This document shows, piece after piece, positions 18,075 to 26,274 of a DNA stretch of 64,000 bases (within the stretch, counting starts at the first letter, position 1; every line of letters begins with the position of its first letter). Under the pieces are notes generated by a model. That model did not search any database, had not been told where the DNA came from, and saw only the letters and a list, made by a program, of their open reading frames with translations. Source of the stretch: Wolbachia endosymbiont of Folsomia candida (GTDB lineage: Bacteria > Pseudomonadota > Alphaproteobacteria > Rickettsiales > Anaplasmataceae); contig NZ_CP015510.2 of NCBI RefSeq assembly GCF_001931755.2, positions 1,426,001 through 1,490,000 of the forward strand. Reading direction: 5' to 3'. Both the position numbers and the translations under genes were made by a program.

Positions 18075-19304
18075 ATGGTAACTACTATTGAAAAACTAAC
18101 ACCAGAGCAACAGACGTTGTATAATAATTTAAAGGATGCAATACAAAGTGGTGTTGCTGCTAATGTTGATAAGGTAATAAGTGCACAAACTCGCAATGCA
18201 CAAACTCGCTCAGACTTATTGTCTGTTTTTAAAGCCAATCCAAAGTTATATGATCTTTTAAACTATACTACAGATAAAGGCAGAGAGGTTGCTTGGGTAA
18301 TCAAAGGCAGAGCTGTGGCAATTGCTCTGGAATTTGGTCCAGAGTGTATGATGTATAGAAATTTTATGCATCACTTATGCAACAAGAGATATGATGCTGT
18401 AATATCTAATAATACTGCTGTTGCTGAAGGAATTTTGGAATTTGCCAAGCCCTATGGAATCGATCTACTCCTTCATTGGAATCTAAGAGATAGGTTTGAA
18501 GATGAGCTTAAGGATGCCATCTTAAGTAACAAGCAAAAACATGCGAATAAAATTTTTAGTTTTGCTAAAAACTACATTTGGCAAGAGAGCTTTATTGATT
18601 TTCTTGAGGATATTTTGCTTGATGCTATCCACCATAATAAAAAAGATAATGTAGTTGGCATTTTAAATTTTGCTAGCACTAATAATTTTCTTAAAGATGT
18701 TCTTAGTCGCAGATATATAGGAGGAACACCATTAGAATTTGCTAAACGAGAAAATCGAACACAAATAGTTAAAATAATTGAAGAAAAAATAAAAGAGGCT
18801 AAACTTGAACCTCAAGAACCACCTATTGATTCAGGCAGACCAGCTTTTCCTGAACCAACTTCTGATAGATCACTTCTTCCTCCACATGGTGAACAGGTTC
18901 AATCCAGCAAACCATCTGTCGATTCAGGCAGATCAGCTTTTCCTGGACTAACTTCTGATAGGTCATTTCCTTTTTCAATGAGTGGAATGGACAGCTATCA
19001 TTATGGTGGATGGGATGACAGCGATGAAACACCAACTTTTTACAGCAAACACGGTGGAAAGATTGCTTTTGGTACTGTTGGATTACTATTAGTAATTGGT
19101 GGTGCTGTTCTAGCTTTTGTACTTGGACAACCTTTAATTGGAATAGCTGCAGCAGTAGCTGGAGCTGCTCTGCTGGCAACAGTGGTATTAGCAATAACAA
19201 CAGAAAAAGGTCAAAAGATGTGGGATCAAGCTAGCGACAAATTAAGTGACAAATTAAGCGATTTGTTTGTTTCTAAGCAAGAATCAAATCTACGCAATAT
19301 CTAA
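18075..19304 (+). CDS. Single-module paralogue of the giant repeat protein, with C-terminal membrane tail
   Basis: The gene encodes 409 aa from the ATG at 18075, preceded by GGAGAAG; an in-frame TTG at 18051 is unlikely as a start. It contains one A-type module (EQQTLYNNLKDAIQSG, LYDLLNYTTD, EGILEFAK, TPLEFAKRENRTQIVKIIEE). A proline/serine linker with two copies of the GRPAFPEPTSDRS-like motif follows. The tail is nearly the same as in the giant neighbour: ETPTFYSKHGGKIAFGTVGLLLVIGG, a second TM segment, then a charged end. Promoter, leader and terminator hairpin are also shared, so this is a tandem duplicate. It may represent the ancestral one-module form. The function is unknown. Confidence 0.78.
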   Translation: MVTTIEKLTPEQQTLYNNLKDAIQSGVAANVDKVISAQTRNAQTRSDLLSVFKANPKLYDLLNYTTDKGREVAWVIKGRAVAIALEFGPECMMYRNFMHHLCNKRYDAVISNNTAVAEGILEFAKPYGIDLLLHWNLRDRFEDELKDAILSNKQKHANKIFSFAKNYIWQESFIDFLEDILLDAIHHNKKDNVVGILNFASTNNFLKDVLSRRYIGGTPLEFAKRENRTQIVKIIEEKIKEAKLEPQEPPIDSGRPAFPEPTSDRSLLPPHGEQVQSSKPSVDSGRSAFPGLTSDRSFPFSMSGMDSYHYGGWDDSDETPTFYSKHGGKIAFGTVGLLLVIGGAVLAFVLGQPLIGIAAAVAGAALLATVVLAITTEKGQKMWDQASDKLSDKLSDLFVSKQESNLRNI

Positions 19305-19318
19305 TATAGAACTATTAT

Positions 19319-19340
19319 AGTGCTTGTAAGTACAAGCACT
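19319..19340 (+). terminator. Hairpin downstream of the single-module paralogue
   Basis: A perfect 10-bp stem (agtgcttgta / tacaagcact) with a 2-base loop sits 14 bp after the stop. It is the duplicate of 17805-17826 and could also serve rnhB coming from the other strand. Confidence 0.5.
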
Positions 19341-19382
19341 ATTTATTTCCATAAACGGAGGTGAGTACTCGGATTATCAAGA

Positions 19383-19991
19383 TTACGCAATTCGATGATA
19401 AAAGAGGGAAACAGGTGCAAAGTTTTTCCTATGATGTTCTGTAATGCCATAAAGGTTAATGGCGTTAATGTGTTCTTTTGTTCCATATCCCTTATTTTTA
19501 TGCCAATTATATTCTGGATGTTTATTATGCAGCTCTTGCATAAATCGATCTCTGGTTACTTTTGCAATTATTGAAGCTGCTGCAATTGATGTACTCAAAT
19601 TATCGCCGTTTACTACGGACTGCACTTGCCATTTTACCTCAGGCGGTTGATTGCCATCAACCAAAACATAATCAAGCTCTAGGTTCAGATTTATCAACGC
19701 ACGCTCCATTGAAAGTTTTGTCGCTTGTAAGATATTATATGAATTTATTTCCTCCACACTTGCTATTCCTATGCCAAATTTTGCAACGGATGTTATTTTT
19801 TCATATAGAACTTCCCTGAATTTAGGAGTCAATTTTTTCGAGTCGTTAATTCCATCAATAATTATATTTCTATCGGTAAACACCACCGCTGCAGACATTA
19901 CTGGACCAGCGAGTGGCCCTCTACCCACTTCATCAACCCCTGCTATCATTCCGGATAACCTATTTTCTAATGTGAAGTCTGGGTATGTCAT
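19383..19991 (-). CDS. rnhB: Ribonuclease HII
   Basis: This 202-aa endonuclease removes RNA from RNA-DNA hybrids, including single ribonucleotides in DNA. The start of the catalytic domain, GVDEVGRGPLAGPV, gives the first D and E. The third acidic residue is in YVLVDGNQ, and AAASIIAKVTRDR precedes the last. Length is typical of the family. The gene begins 6 bp after the mraY stop on the same strand, so the two are probably one transcript. Confidence 0.95.
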   Translation of the reverse strand: MTYPDFTLENRLSGMIAGVDEVGRGPLAGPVMSAAVVFTDRNIIIDGINDSKKLTPKFREVLYEKITSVAKFGIGIASVEEINSYNILQATKLSMERALINLNLELDYVLVDGNQPPEVKWQVQSVVNGDNLSTSIAAASIIAKVTRDRFMQELHNKHPEYNWHKNKGYGTKEHINAINLYGITEHHRKNFAPVSLFYHRIA

Positions 19992-19997
19992 AAGTTT

Positions 19998-20978
19998 TTA
20001 TAATAAGCAAGTTACTGCAAAAGCTGAAAAGATAACAGAAATTATCCAAAATTTCATAACTATTGTGTTTTCGGACCACCCTTTCTTCTCAAAGTGGTGA
20101 TGTATTGGTGACATAAGGAAAATTCTTTCCCCCTGCCCATATCTAAATTTTGTATATTTAAAATATGATACCTGAATAATTACAGATAGAGTCTCTATCA
20201 CAAAAATCGCTCCAATAACAGCAAAAAGCAATTCTCTTTTAATTAGTATGCTAGTTAATCCCAGTACTGCACCTATTGAAAGACTACCAACGTCACCCAT
20301 AAATATTTTTGCTGGATGTGTGTTGAACCACAAGAAACTTAAAATTGCTCCTATAAATGCAATGCAGAATAAAATAATATTTATGTCTGCTTGAGTTATG
20401 TATGCAATTAGACCTAAAGAAGCAAAAGAAGTGATAGCTTGAGTTGCAGCAAGTCCATCCAAACCATCAGTAAGATTCACAGCATTGGAAGAGCCCACAA
20501 TTACAAATGCAGCAAACGGAACATATAAATAGCCAAGGTCAATTATCATCTCTTTGAATAGGTACGTTTTCGTAAAGCCTTCAGCAGAGTATACGTTAAG
20601 TATAGACATACCAATCAGCGCGACAATAAATTGAATAAGTATTTTAGCTTTTCCATTTAAACCTCGATAGTGATTTGCCTTTAATTTTAAATAATCATCG
20701 ATGAATCCAAGCAAAGCAAAACAGAGGGTTATAAATATTAAGAGCAGAATCTCAGGTGTTAACTGAGCTAAAAGTAAAATCGGAAATAAGGAAGAAATTA
20801 GTATTACTATTCCACCCATAGTCGGAATATCTTTTTTTGTAATCAAATGACTTTCTGGTCCGTATGGCCTAATTGGTTGCCCGCTTTTACTCAGTTCTTT
20901 TAGTAGCTTTATAAAATAAGGAAAAAGAATCAATCCAAAAATAAATGAGGTAAAAAATATTTTTGTGGTTAAAGTCAT
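19998..20978 (-). CDS. mraY: Phospho-N-acetylmuramoyl-pentapeptide-transferase
   Basis: The 326-aa polytopic enzyme transfers phospho-MurNAc-pentapeptide to undecaprenyl phosphate, making lipid I. Signatures are KKDIPTMGG, IDDYLKL with the DD pair, SSNAVNLTDGLDGLA, FMGDVGSLSIG and PIHHHFEKKGWSE. It is shorter than the roughly 360-aa E. coli enzyme. Wolbachia has lipid II synthesis without a conventional thick wall, so the gene supports the organism assignment. It is co-oriented with rnhB and diverges from rnc. Confidence 0.95.
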   Translation of the reverse strand: MTLTTKIFFTSFIFGLILFPYFIKLLKELSKSGQPIRPYGPESHLITKKDIPTMGGIVILISSLFPILLLAQLTPEILLLIFITLCFALLGFIDDYLKLKANHYRGLNGKAKILIQFIVALIGMSILNVYSAEGFTKTYLFKEMIIDLGYLYVPFAAFVIVGSSNAVNLTDGLDGLAATQAITSFASLGLIAYITQADINIILFCIAFIGAILSFLWFNTHPAKIFMGDVGSLSIGAVLGLTSILIKRELLFAVIGAIFVIETLSVIIQVSYFKYTKFRYGQGERIFLMSPIHHHFEKKGWSENTIVMKFWIISVIFSAFAVTCLL

Positions 20979-21089
20979 CTATCTCTTTAAAATTTATTAT
21001 TATACCTGTTACTCACAAATGTTATAGCACATAAATATCTGCTATTTGGCATAAAAGTGTGTATGGTAAGAAATACTTTTCTTTTAAAC

Positions 21090-21809
21090 ATGAGTATGAA
21101 AAATTTGAATGACGCTATATCTAAAATCACTAACTATAAATTCACAAATGAGGCTATATTAGAAGAAGCATTGACTCACCCAAGTGTAAATAAAAGAAAT
21201 AGCGAAAATCAGATTACAAGCTACGAAAGATTAGAGTTTTTGGGTGACAGCGTCTTGAACATGGTAGTATCTGCTATGCTGTTTAAATTATTTCCAGAAG
21301 AGCAAGAAGGAGCATTGGCAAAAAGAAAAACAGATTTAGTTTGTGGCAGCACCATTGCTAACGTTGCTAAAGAAATAGAATTAAGTGATCTTATCATCAT
21401 GAATAATAGTGAACGCTGTAATGGAGGAAAATGTAACCTAAAAAATTTAGAAAATGCACTCGAAGCACTGATCGGTGCAATTTATATTGATGGTGGGTTC
21501 GAAAACGTTGAAAAATTTATCACTGAGCACTGGGAAAAGCTAGCTAAAAACACGCTCACCCCCCCTCAAGATCCTAAGACCTCATTGCAAGAATGGACTC
21601 AAAAAAGCAAGCTACCTTTACCAAAGTATGATCTGATAAAACAAACAGGGCCAGCTCATAGCCCTGAATTTACTATATCTGTTTACATAGAAAGTCATGG
21701 CAAGGTTTCTGCATGTGCTCCTAGCAAGAAAGTTGCTGAGCAAAAAGCTGCTGAATTAATGCTAGAGAAAATCGAAGAAGTGCTGAGCAAACCATACACG
21801 TCAAGCTAG
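21090..21809 (+). CDS. rnc: Ribonuclease III
   Basis: The gene encodes 239 aa from the ATG at 21090. An upstream GTG (21057) would add 11 unusual residues, and the ATG at 21096 is also possible. The catalytic motif ERLEFLGDSVLNMVV and the downstream NALEALIGAIYIDGG carry the metal-binding acidic residues. A C-terminal double-stranded RNA-binding domain follows from about residue 165 (DPKTSLQEWTQKSKLPLPKY through KKVAEQKAAELML). The enzyme processes rRNA precursors and degrades structured mRNA. It stands alone, diverging from mraY. Confidence 0.94.
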   Translation: MSMKNLNDAISKITNYKFTNEAILEEALTHPSVNKRNSENQITSYERLEFLGDSVLNMVVSAMLFKLFPEEQEGALAKRKTDLVCGSTIANVAKEIELSDLIIMNNSERCNGGKCNLKNLENALEALIGAIYIDGGFENVEKFITEHWEKLAKNTLTPPQDPKTSLQEWTQKSKLPLPKYDLIKQTGPAHSPEFTISVYIESHGKVSACAPSKKVAEQKAAELMLEKIEEVLSKPYTSS

Positions 21810-21912
21810 GAAATGTAGAGAGATGAGTATAAGTTTTAAGGTTAGCTAAAGTGATTATACTATAATACATATATTAATAATATAATGGTTATTTTAGTTA
21901 CAGGTAAATACC

Positions 21913-22206
21913 ATGAGTGATACAATAAACTTTCTACTACCAGAAAATCAATATTACACTGATATTCTTTATGATGATGATCGTAACCTTCATGTCAATT
22001 TACTAAATACAACACAATTCAAAGGAATTATACATGAAAACAATAGCTTGATGTTTCCTGGTTGTGGTGAACCATATGAAGACGTATTAATGCAGAGGAT
22101 ACAAGTTGAAGATGACACTATAAAGATGGAATTACAAACTAAAGATAAAAAACATAGTCAAGTTATAAAAGAGGGTGCAGCTAAGTGTGGGTTTAAAGTG
22201 AAATAA
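21913..22206 (+). CDS. Small orphan protein (97 aa)
   Basis: I do not recognise this protein. It is acidic with alternating hydrophobic residues suggesting beta structure (ILYDDDRNLHVNLLNTTQFKGII). It has two cysteines near the middle and end and no signal peptide or TM segment. Coding status is supported by a clean ATG, an uninterrupted frame and an immediately following strong terminator-like palindrome. Its own promoter probably lies in the 103-bp gap after rnc, where TATAAT occurs. Confidence 0.5.
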   Translation: MSDTINFLLPENQYYTDILYDDDRNLHVNLLNTTQFKGIIHENNSLMFPGCGEPYEDVLMQRIQVEDDTIKMELQTKDKKHSQVIKEGAAKCGFKVK

Positions 22207-22212
22207 CTAAAT

Positions 22213-22240
22213 TAGGTCTTATAATTAATTATAAGACCTA
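22213..22240. terminator. 28-bp perfect palindrome after the 97-aa gene
   Basis: taggtcttataatt is followed directly by its exact complement. It starts 6 bp after the stop and could act as a bidirectional hairpin terminator. The U-rich run after it is weak on the + strand. Confidence 0.5.
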
Positions 22241-22350
22241 TTAGCTATGCTCTTAATCTTCTTTCACAGCCCTGTATAACTAGTTATAAGCTATTTATTT
22301 CAATAATTTTCCTAATTTCCTTTACAGGCTTATTTGCATCTTGGTTCGAT

Positions 22351-22378
22351 GTCATTCAAGTAGCTGATACTAGGATGG
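22351..22378. repeat. Degenerate palindromic repeat (WPE-like)
   Basis: gtcattcaagtagctgatac followed by taggatgg keeps the gtcat...gatg frame of the WPE family with a variant centre, as in 39048-39074. Confidence 0.5.
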
Positions 22379-22439
22379 CTTTTGGTGCGATGCAACAAAA
22401 CCGGATGAAACCAGTAGGGAACAGCTACTTAGTTGGATA

Positions 22440-23303
22440 TTAACGACAAGCTTTAAGTCTTTTGAAATCTTCTTCAGCGTGATATGAAGAGCGAGTGAGT
22501 GGACTCGATGCAACTACTAAGAATCCCTTGGAATAGGCAGCATATTTATAATGCTCAAATTCTTCTGGAGTGACGTACCTATCAAGTTTTGCATGTTTTG
22601 GAGTTGGTTGTAAATATTGACCAATTGTAATAAAATCAACTTCAGCACTGCGTAAATCATCCATAACCTGAAATATCTCTTCTTTTGTTTCTCCAAGGCC
22701 AACCATAAACCCTGACTTTGTGAAAAGTTTAGGGTTAATTTGCTTAACAGTTTTGAGTAAGTACAAAGAATGAAAATAACGAGCTCTTGGCCTTATTTTT
22801 GCATATAACCTCGGCACTGTTTCGATGTTATGGTTATAGACATCGGGAGCAGCAATAGCAACTGCTTCAAACGCTCCTTCCTTATTCAAGAAATCAGGAG
22901 TTAAAATTTCTATCGTTGTTTCAGGGCTTGTCTTTCTAATTTCTTCTATGCATTTTATAAATTGATTCGCACCGCCATCTGGCAAATCATCGCGGTCAAC
23001 AGAAGTAATAACCACATGCTTTAAGTTTAATTTCTTTATAGCTTTTGCAAGATTTTCTGGCTCGTGTGGATCTAATTTGTCTGGGATTCCAGTTGCAACA
23101 TTGCAAAATGCACAAGCACGTGTACAAACAGAGCCGAGAATCATAACAGTAGCGTGACGTTTATTCCAACATTCACCAATATTTGGACATGCAGCCTCTT
23201 CACAGACTGTATGCAATTTATGTAATCTAACAGTATTTAATGTTTCATTGAATACTTCACCGGTTGGAGCTTTTGCTCTGAGCCACTGAGGTTTACTATG
23301 CAT
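22440..23303 (-). CDS. lipA: Lipoyl synthase
   Basis: This 287-aa radical SAM enzyme inserts two sulfurs into protein-bound octanoyl groups to make lipoate on E2 and GcvH proteins. Both clusters are visible: the auxiliary cluster in [12 protein letters not shown] (C-x4-C-x5-C) and the SAM cluster in CTRACAFC (C-x3-C-x2-C). The C-terminal RSSYHAEE carries the conserved RSSY serine. Its likely client, the PDH E2 subunit, is encoded nearby at 27771. The stop of the upstream gene rpmB is 3 bp away, suggesting translational coupling. Confidence 0.96.
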   Translation of the reverse strand: MHSKPQWLRAKAPTGEVFNETLNTVRLHKLHTVCEEAACPNIGECWNKRHATVMILGSVCTRACAFCNVATGIPDKLDPHEPENLAKAIKKLNLKHVVITSVDRDDLPDGGANQFIKCIEEIRKTSPETTIEILTPDFLNKEGAFEAVAIAAPDVYNHNIETVPRLYAKIRPRARYFHSLYLLKTVKQINPKLFTKSGFMVGLGETKEEIFQVMDDLRSAEVDFITIGQYLQPTPKHAKLDRYVTPEEFEHYKYAAYSKGFLVVASSPLTRSSYHAEEDFKRLKACR

Positions 23304-23306
23304 AGC

Positions 23307-23609
23307 TTATACTGATGCAACTTGCTGCTTCGCTAAGACCTTCTTTAACCTTCTCTTTATTTTTTGTGCTTCTTCGCTTAATTTAATTGTTCTTGTGTTG
23401 AGCAAAAAAGCATCAAGATCACCTTTATAATCTATAGTCCTCAAAGTTCTTGTTGCAATACGAAAACTGAATTTTTTATTCAATATATCACTCATCAACG
23501 TAACCTTATGTAAATTCAAAAGAAACGTACGTTTTGTTTTACGGTTTGAATGTGATACCTTATTACCGAAAGATTTTTTTCTATTTGTTAATTCGCAAAC
23601 TCTACTCAC
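23307..23609 (-). CDS. rpmB: 50S ribosomal protein L28
   Basis: The 100-aa basic protein starts MSRVCELTNRK and contains the L28 features FGNKVSHSNRKTKR and FLLNLHKV, with a basic C-terminus. It is slightly longer than E. coli L28 (78 aa), as usual for Alphaproteobacteria. It is directly followed by lipA on the same strand. Confidence 0.94.
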   Translation of the reverse strand: MSRVCELTNRKKSFGNKVSHSNRKTKRTFLLNLHKVTLMSDILNKKFSFRIATRTLRTIDYKGDLDAFLLNTRTIKLSEEAQKIKRRLKKVLAKQQVASV

Positions 23610-23648
23610 TTTGATATTACCGAAGTTACTATATAACTTGAGGTTACC

Positions 23649-23990
23649 TTATATCGTAAAAAAGTCAATACTCTCTTGCTTAATTTTTATACCATATACC
23701 GCTTTATAGCCAAAAAATACTGTGATTTTTTCTATTATGAGAGAAATCATATGCTGAATTTCTAATGCTTTACTGCCATTTGTTACTACAAGGTGTAATA
23801 CACCAGAATTGATATTTTGCGCGTACGAAATCTTTTTTGGCTTTGTACACTCCGCAATTTCTGCTCCCACTATATTTTTCCAGTTTAAAATAAGACGTAT
23901 TTCATTTGTACTGATCTTATTCCTCATGCACTTAAGTGCATAGTTTTCTATTATAGACTTTAACTTTTTAGGACCTCTTGTTTTAAGCAT
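23649..23990 (-). CDS. DUF721/DciA-like protein
   Basis: The 113-aa protein has the DUF721 layout: an N-terminal helix, then ILNWKNIVGAEIAECTKPKKISY, a strand-rich block (GVLHLVVTNGSKALEIQHM) and a hydrophobic helix with IEKITVFFGYKAVYGIKIK. DUF721 includes DciA, which helps load the replicative helicase DnaB in bacteria without DnaC or DnaI. Short members like this one keep only the core domain. It precedes rpmB on the same strand with a 39-bp gap. Confidence 0.75.
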   Translation of the reverse strand: MLKTRGPKKLKSIIENYALKCMRNKISTNEIRLILNWKNIVGAEIAECTKPKKISYAQNINSGVLHLVVTNGSKALEIQHMISLIIEKITVFFGYKAVYGIKIKQESIDFFTI

Positions 23991-24049
23991 TTTTCTATTA
24001 TTAATCAGATTCTTTCATAATCACAAGATAGTGAGTAAGTTAAAATTTT

Positions 24050-24646
24050 CTAGCTTTTATGCTCCCGCAGGCTTTTTCTTGTTACAACCACTGTATCTGC
24101 AATCTTATCATGCCAAGTTTGGCAGCGCTTACTGAAGTTTGCCCATATAAAGCCTAAAAACAATGGTGCAACTGAGAGTATAATGGAGAAAAATCGCTTA
24201 GTTGCTTGTTTCAGAGTCATTTTTTCAAAAGTGTTTGAATCCACAACCCTCATTCCAAGTAATAATTTCCCAGGTGTAGCAGCAAACCTTATCCACATAT
24301 AGGCTACATAGCTAAAGAGCATAGCAGATTGGACTATTTGATTTAAGATCATTAATTTAATAAGCCTATTTTGTACTATCTTCTCTTCTGCAGATAACTC
24401 TACCATTGGATATTTTGCAGCAATTTGACTTAATATTTTACCATCTTCTGAACGCATAAAAATCTGATTTAAAGCTTGGCTACAAAACTGTAAAATCAAA
24501 ACAATAATAATTAAATCAAGCAATACTGATAGATAGCGTCTAAGCCCTGTTACGTAGCATATTCCATTTTCATCTTTTTTTACCTTTTGAATAACACTTA
24601 TAGAAGAGAGAATAGAAAATAAACGTTCAAAAAATTTATGTAACAT
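24050..24646 (-). CDS. RDD family membrane protein
   Basis: The gene encodes 198 aa from the ATG at 24646; the frame extends further upstream into the tRNA gene, which is not a plausible start. The RDD hallmarks are present: GLRRYLSVLLDLIIIVLIL with the Arg and Asp pair, a second TM pair near residues 85-110, then TPGKLLLGMRVVD and a last hydrophobic segment. RDD proteins are polytopic, and a few have been linked to Na+(Li+)/H+ exchange. The specific function is unknown. A second RDD protein lies at 62968. Confidence 0.8.
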   Translation of the reverse strand: MLHKFFERLFSILSSISVIQKVKKDENGICYVTGLRRYLSVLLDLIIIVLILQFCSQALNQIFMRSEDGKILSQIAAKYPMVELSAEEKIVQNRLIKLMILNQIVQSAMLFSYVAYMWIRFAATPGKLLLGMRVVDSNTFEKMTLKQATKRFFSIILSVAPLFLGFIWANFSKRCQTWHDKIADTVVVTRKSLREHKS

Positions 24647-24671
24647 ATATACGGTTTCCAATATTTTTACG

Positions 24672-24754
24672 TGCCCCTGGCCGGACTTGAACCAGCACAC
24701 TCTCACGAGCAGCAGATTTTGAGTCTGCCGTGTCTACCATTCCACCACAGGGGC
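24672..24754 (-). tRNA. tRNA-Leu (anticodon CAA)
   Basis: The 83-nt class II tRNA on the minus strand has acceptor arms GCCCCTG / CAGGGGC plus discriminator A. The anticodon stem GCAGA / TCTGC encloses the loop CTCAAAA, giving CAA, which reads UUG. The variable arm is long, with TGCTCGTGAGAGTGTGC at its core. The T arm contains GGTTCAAGTCC. CCA is not encoded. Confidence 0.95.
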
Positions 24755-24864
24755 CTTAAGTTTTAATGCTATAGTCAACACAAAATTAGTCAAATTCTTT
24801 CCTGAAAATTTGCTTTAATTTTCTCTACGATTTGGTATATAATTAGCTTTTTAACTATTTGGAC

Positions 24865-25605
24865 ATGGCTGGTCATTCACAATTTTCAAATATAAAACAC
24901 CGTAAGGGTGCACAGGATGCAAAGCGTTCTCAAAAATTTACAAAGCTGATTAGAGAGATAACAGTTGCTGCGAAGCAAGGGCTGTCTGACCCAGAACTAA
25001 ACCCACGCCTTCGCTCTGCTATATTTGCTGCACGTAAAGAAAATTTACCAAAAGATAAAATAGAGTTAGCAATAAAGAATGCAGCTGGTAATATTGCAGG
25101 AGAAAATTACGAGGAAATACAATATGAAGGCCACGGACCTTTTGCTACTTCATTTATTGTTCATATTCTGACAAACAATCGCAATCGCACTGCTTCTGAG
25201 GTGCGTTATATCTTTTCTCGCAAAGGTGGAAATTTAGGAGAAACAGGAAGCGTTAGTTATCTTTTTGATCATGTCGGCTTGATCGTTTATAAAGCAGAAG
25301 GCACAAATTTTGAGGATCTATTTAATCATGGAATCGAATTAGAGGTGCTCAATGTTGAGGAAAATAATGCAGAAGAAGTATATGTTATAACTTGCGCGGT
25401 TAAAGATTTTGGTAAAGTACGTGATGCCTTTTATGAAAAATTTGGAGAGCCAGAACTTGCTCGACTTTCATGGCAGCCAAAAGATTTGATTGAAATTAGC
25501 GATAAAGAGTTGATTGATAAATTATCTGCATTAGTTGAAGAGCTAGAAGATAACGATGATGTACAATATGTAGAAGGTAATTTTACTTTTGTTGGTAGTA
25601 TATGA
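24865..25605 (+). CDS. yebC: YebC/PmpR family protein
   Basis: The gene encodes 246 aa starting MAGHSQFSNIKHRKGAQD, the invariant YebC opening. The apparent TTG start two codons earlier is unlikely. The three-domain family has been described as transcriptional regulators, and more recently some members as translation factors relieving ribosome stalling. Full length, with conserved YEGHGP and RTASEVR stretches. Its stop overlaps the start of the next gene (ATGA), indicating translational coupling. Confidence 0.94.
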   Translation: MAGHSQFSNIKHRKGAQDAKRSQKFTKLIREITVAAKQGLSDPELNPRLRSAIFAARKENLPKDKIELAIKNAAGNIAGENYEEIQYEGHGPFATSFIVHILTNNRNRTASEVRYIFSRKGGNLGETGSVSYLFDHVGLIVYKAEGTNFEDLFNHGIELEVLNVEENNAEEVYVITCAVKDFGKVRDAFYEKFGEPELARLSWQPKDLIEISDKELIDKLSALVEELEDNDDVQYVEGNFTFVGSI

Positions 25606-26198
25606 AGTTGATTACATTTATATTGCTTTGTATTTTACCATTACACACCGCTAAAGCAACAACAGATCTCTCTGTGTCATTCCAGCGCGTGACGCTGGAA
25701 TCCAGAAAAAAAGAAGATATGGATCTAAGTAGTCAAGCTACTAGGATGACAGAAAGCACAGTAGGAAGTCTAAATAAGTCTAAAAATGGCAAACTTTTCA
25801 TAAAGCCTTTAAATGGTGATTATCGTATATCTTCAAAATTTGGTAATAGAAAGCATCCTATTCGTGGCAAAATTGCTTTTCATAAAGGGGTGGACTATGC
25901 AGCTAAGCTTGGTACTCCAATACACGCTACTGCGGAAGGTGTGATAGAATATATAGGGAATAACGGCGGCTATGGAAAGTATATAAGGATAAAGCACACA
26001 AGTGAGTATTCAACCTGCTATGCACACATAAGTAGATTTAATAATAATGTAAAATTAGGCTCTAAAGTAAAGCAGGGGGAAGTCATTGCTTATGTGGGTA
26101 GCACTGGTGCTGCAACAGGACCTCACTTGCATTATGAGATTATACACAACGGTAAACATATAGATCCACTGACAGTAGGGCACACGAAGCTGAAGTGA
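25602..26198 (+). CDS. M23-family peptidase (LytM-like) with an in-frame palindromic repeat
   Basis: The 198-aa protein begins with a signal peptide (about residues 1-19). Residues 26-50 are encoded by a WPE repeat (SFQRVTLESRK...). The catalytic domain follows: GDYRISSKFGNRKHP, HKGVDYAA (HxxxD zinc ligands), YAHISRF and GPHLHYEI (HxH). This is a complete M23 zinc site, so it may cleave peptide cross-links in residual peptidoglycan or act as a divisome activator. The repeat sits in the linker between signal peptide and enzyme, where it is probably tolerated. ATG overlaps the yebC stop. Confidence 0.88.
   Translation: MKLITFILLCILPLHTAKATTDLSVSFQRVTLESRKKEDMDLSSQATRMTESTVGSLNKSKNGKLFIKPLNGDYRISSKFGNRKHPIRGKIAFHKGVDYAAKLGTPIHATAEGVIEYIGNNGGYGKYIRIKHTSEYSTCYAHISRFNNNVKLGSKVKQGEVIAYVGSTGAATGPHLHYEIIHNGKHIDPLTVGHTKLK
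25676..25750. repeat. WPE repeat inside the M23 peptidase gene (75 bp)
   Basis: gtcattccagcgcgtgacgc and its inverted half form the first palindrome. A second, variant half ends in aggatgac. 75 bp equals 25 codons, so the frame is preserved. Confidence 0.85.
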
Positions 26199-26274
26199 AG
26201 CTGGTTGACAGTAAATTAAAGGAATTTAAACTACTTGTAGCTAGGGTAGGTAATGAACCAAAGGGGGACCAATA

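Noticed and set aside
18823-19200. Antisense open frames over the modular genes and other antisense frames across the window
   Set aside because: They mirror the coding strand's repeats or codon bias and have no family similarity, start signals or independent context.
22379-22400. Solo end of the IS903-type element (gatgcaacaaaacc)
   Set aside because: It resembles the IS tip over only a dozen bases with mismatches and has no partner end or duplication; chance cannot be excluded.
24647-24706. N-terminal extension of the RDD protein through tRNA-Leu
   Set aside because: It would translate part of a tRNA gene; the ATG at 24646 gives a normal RDD start.
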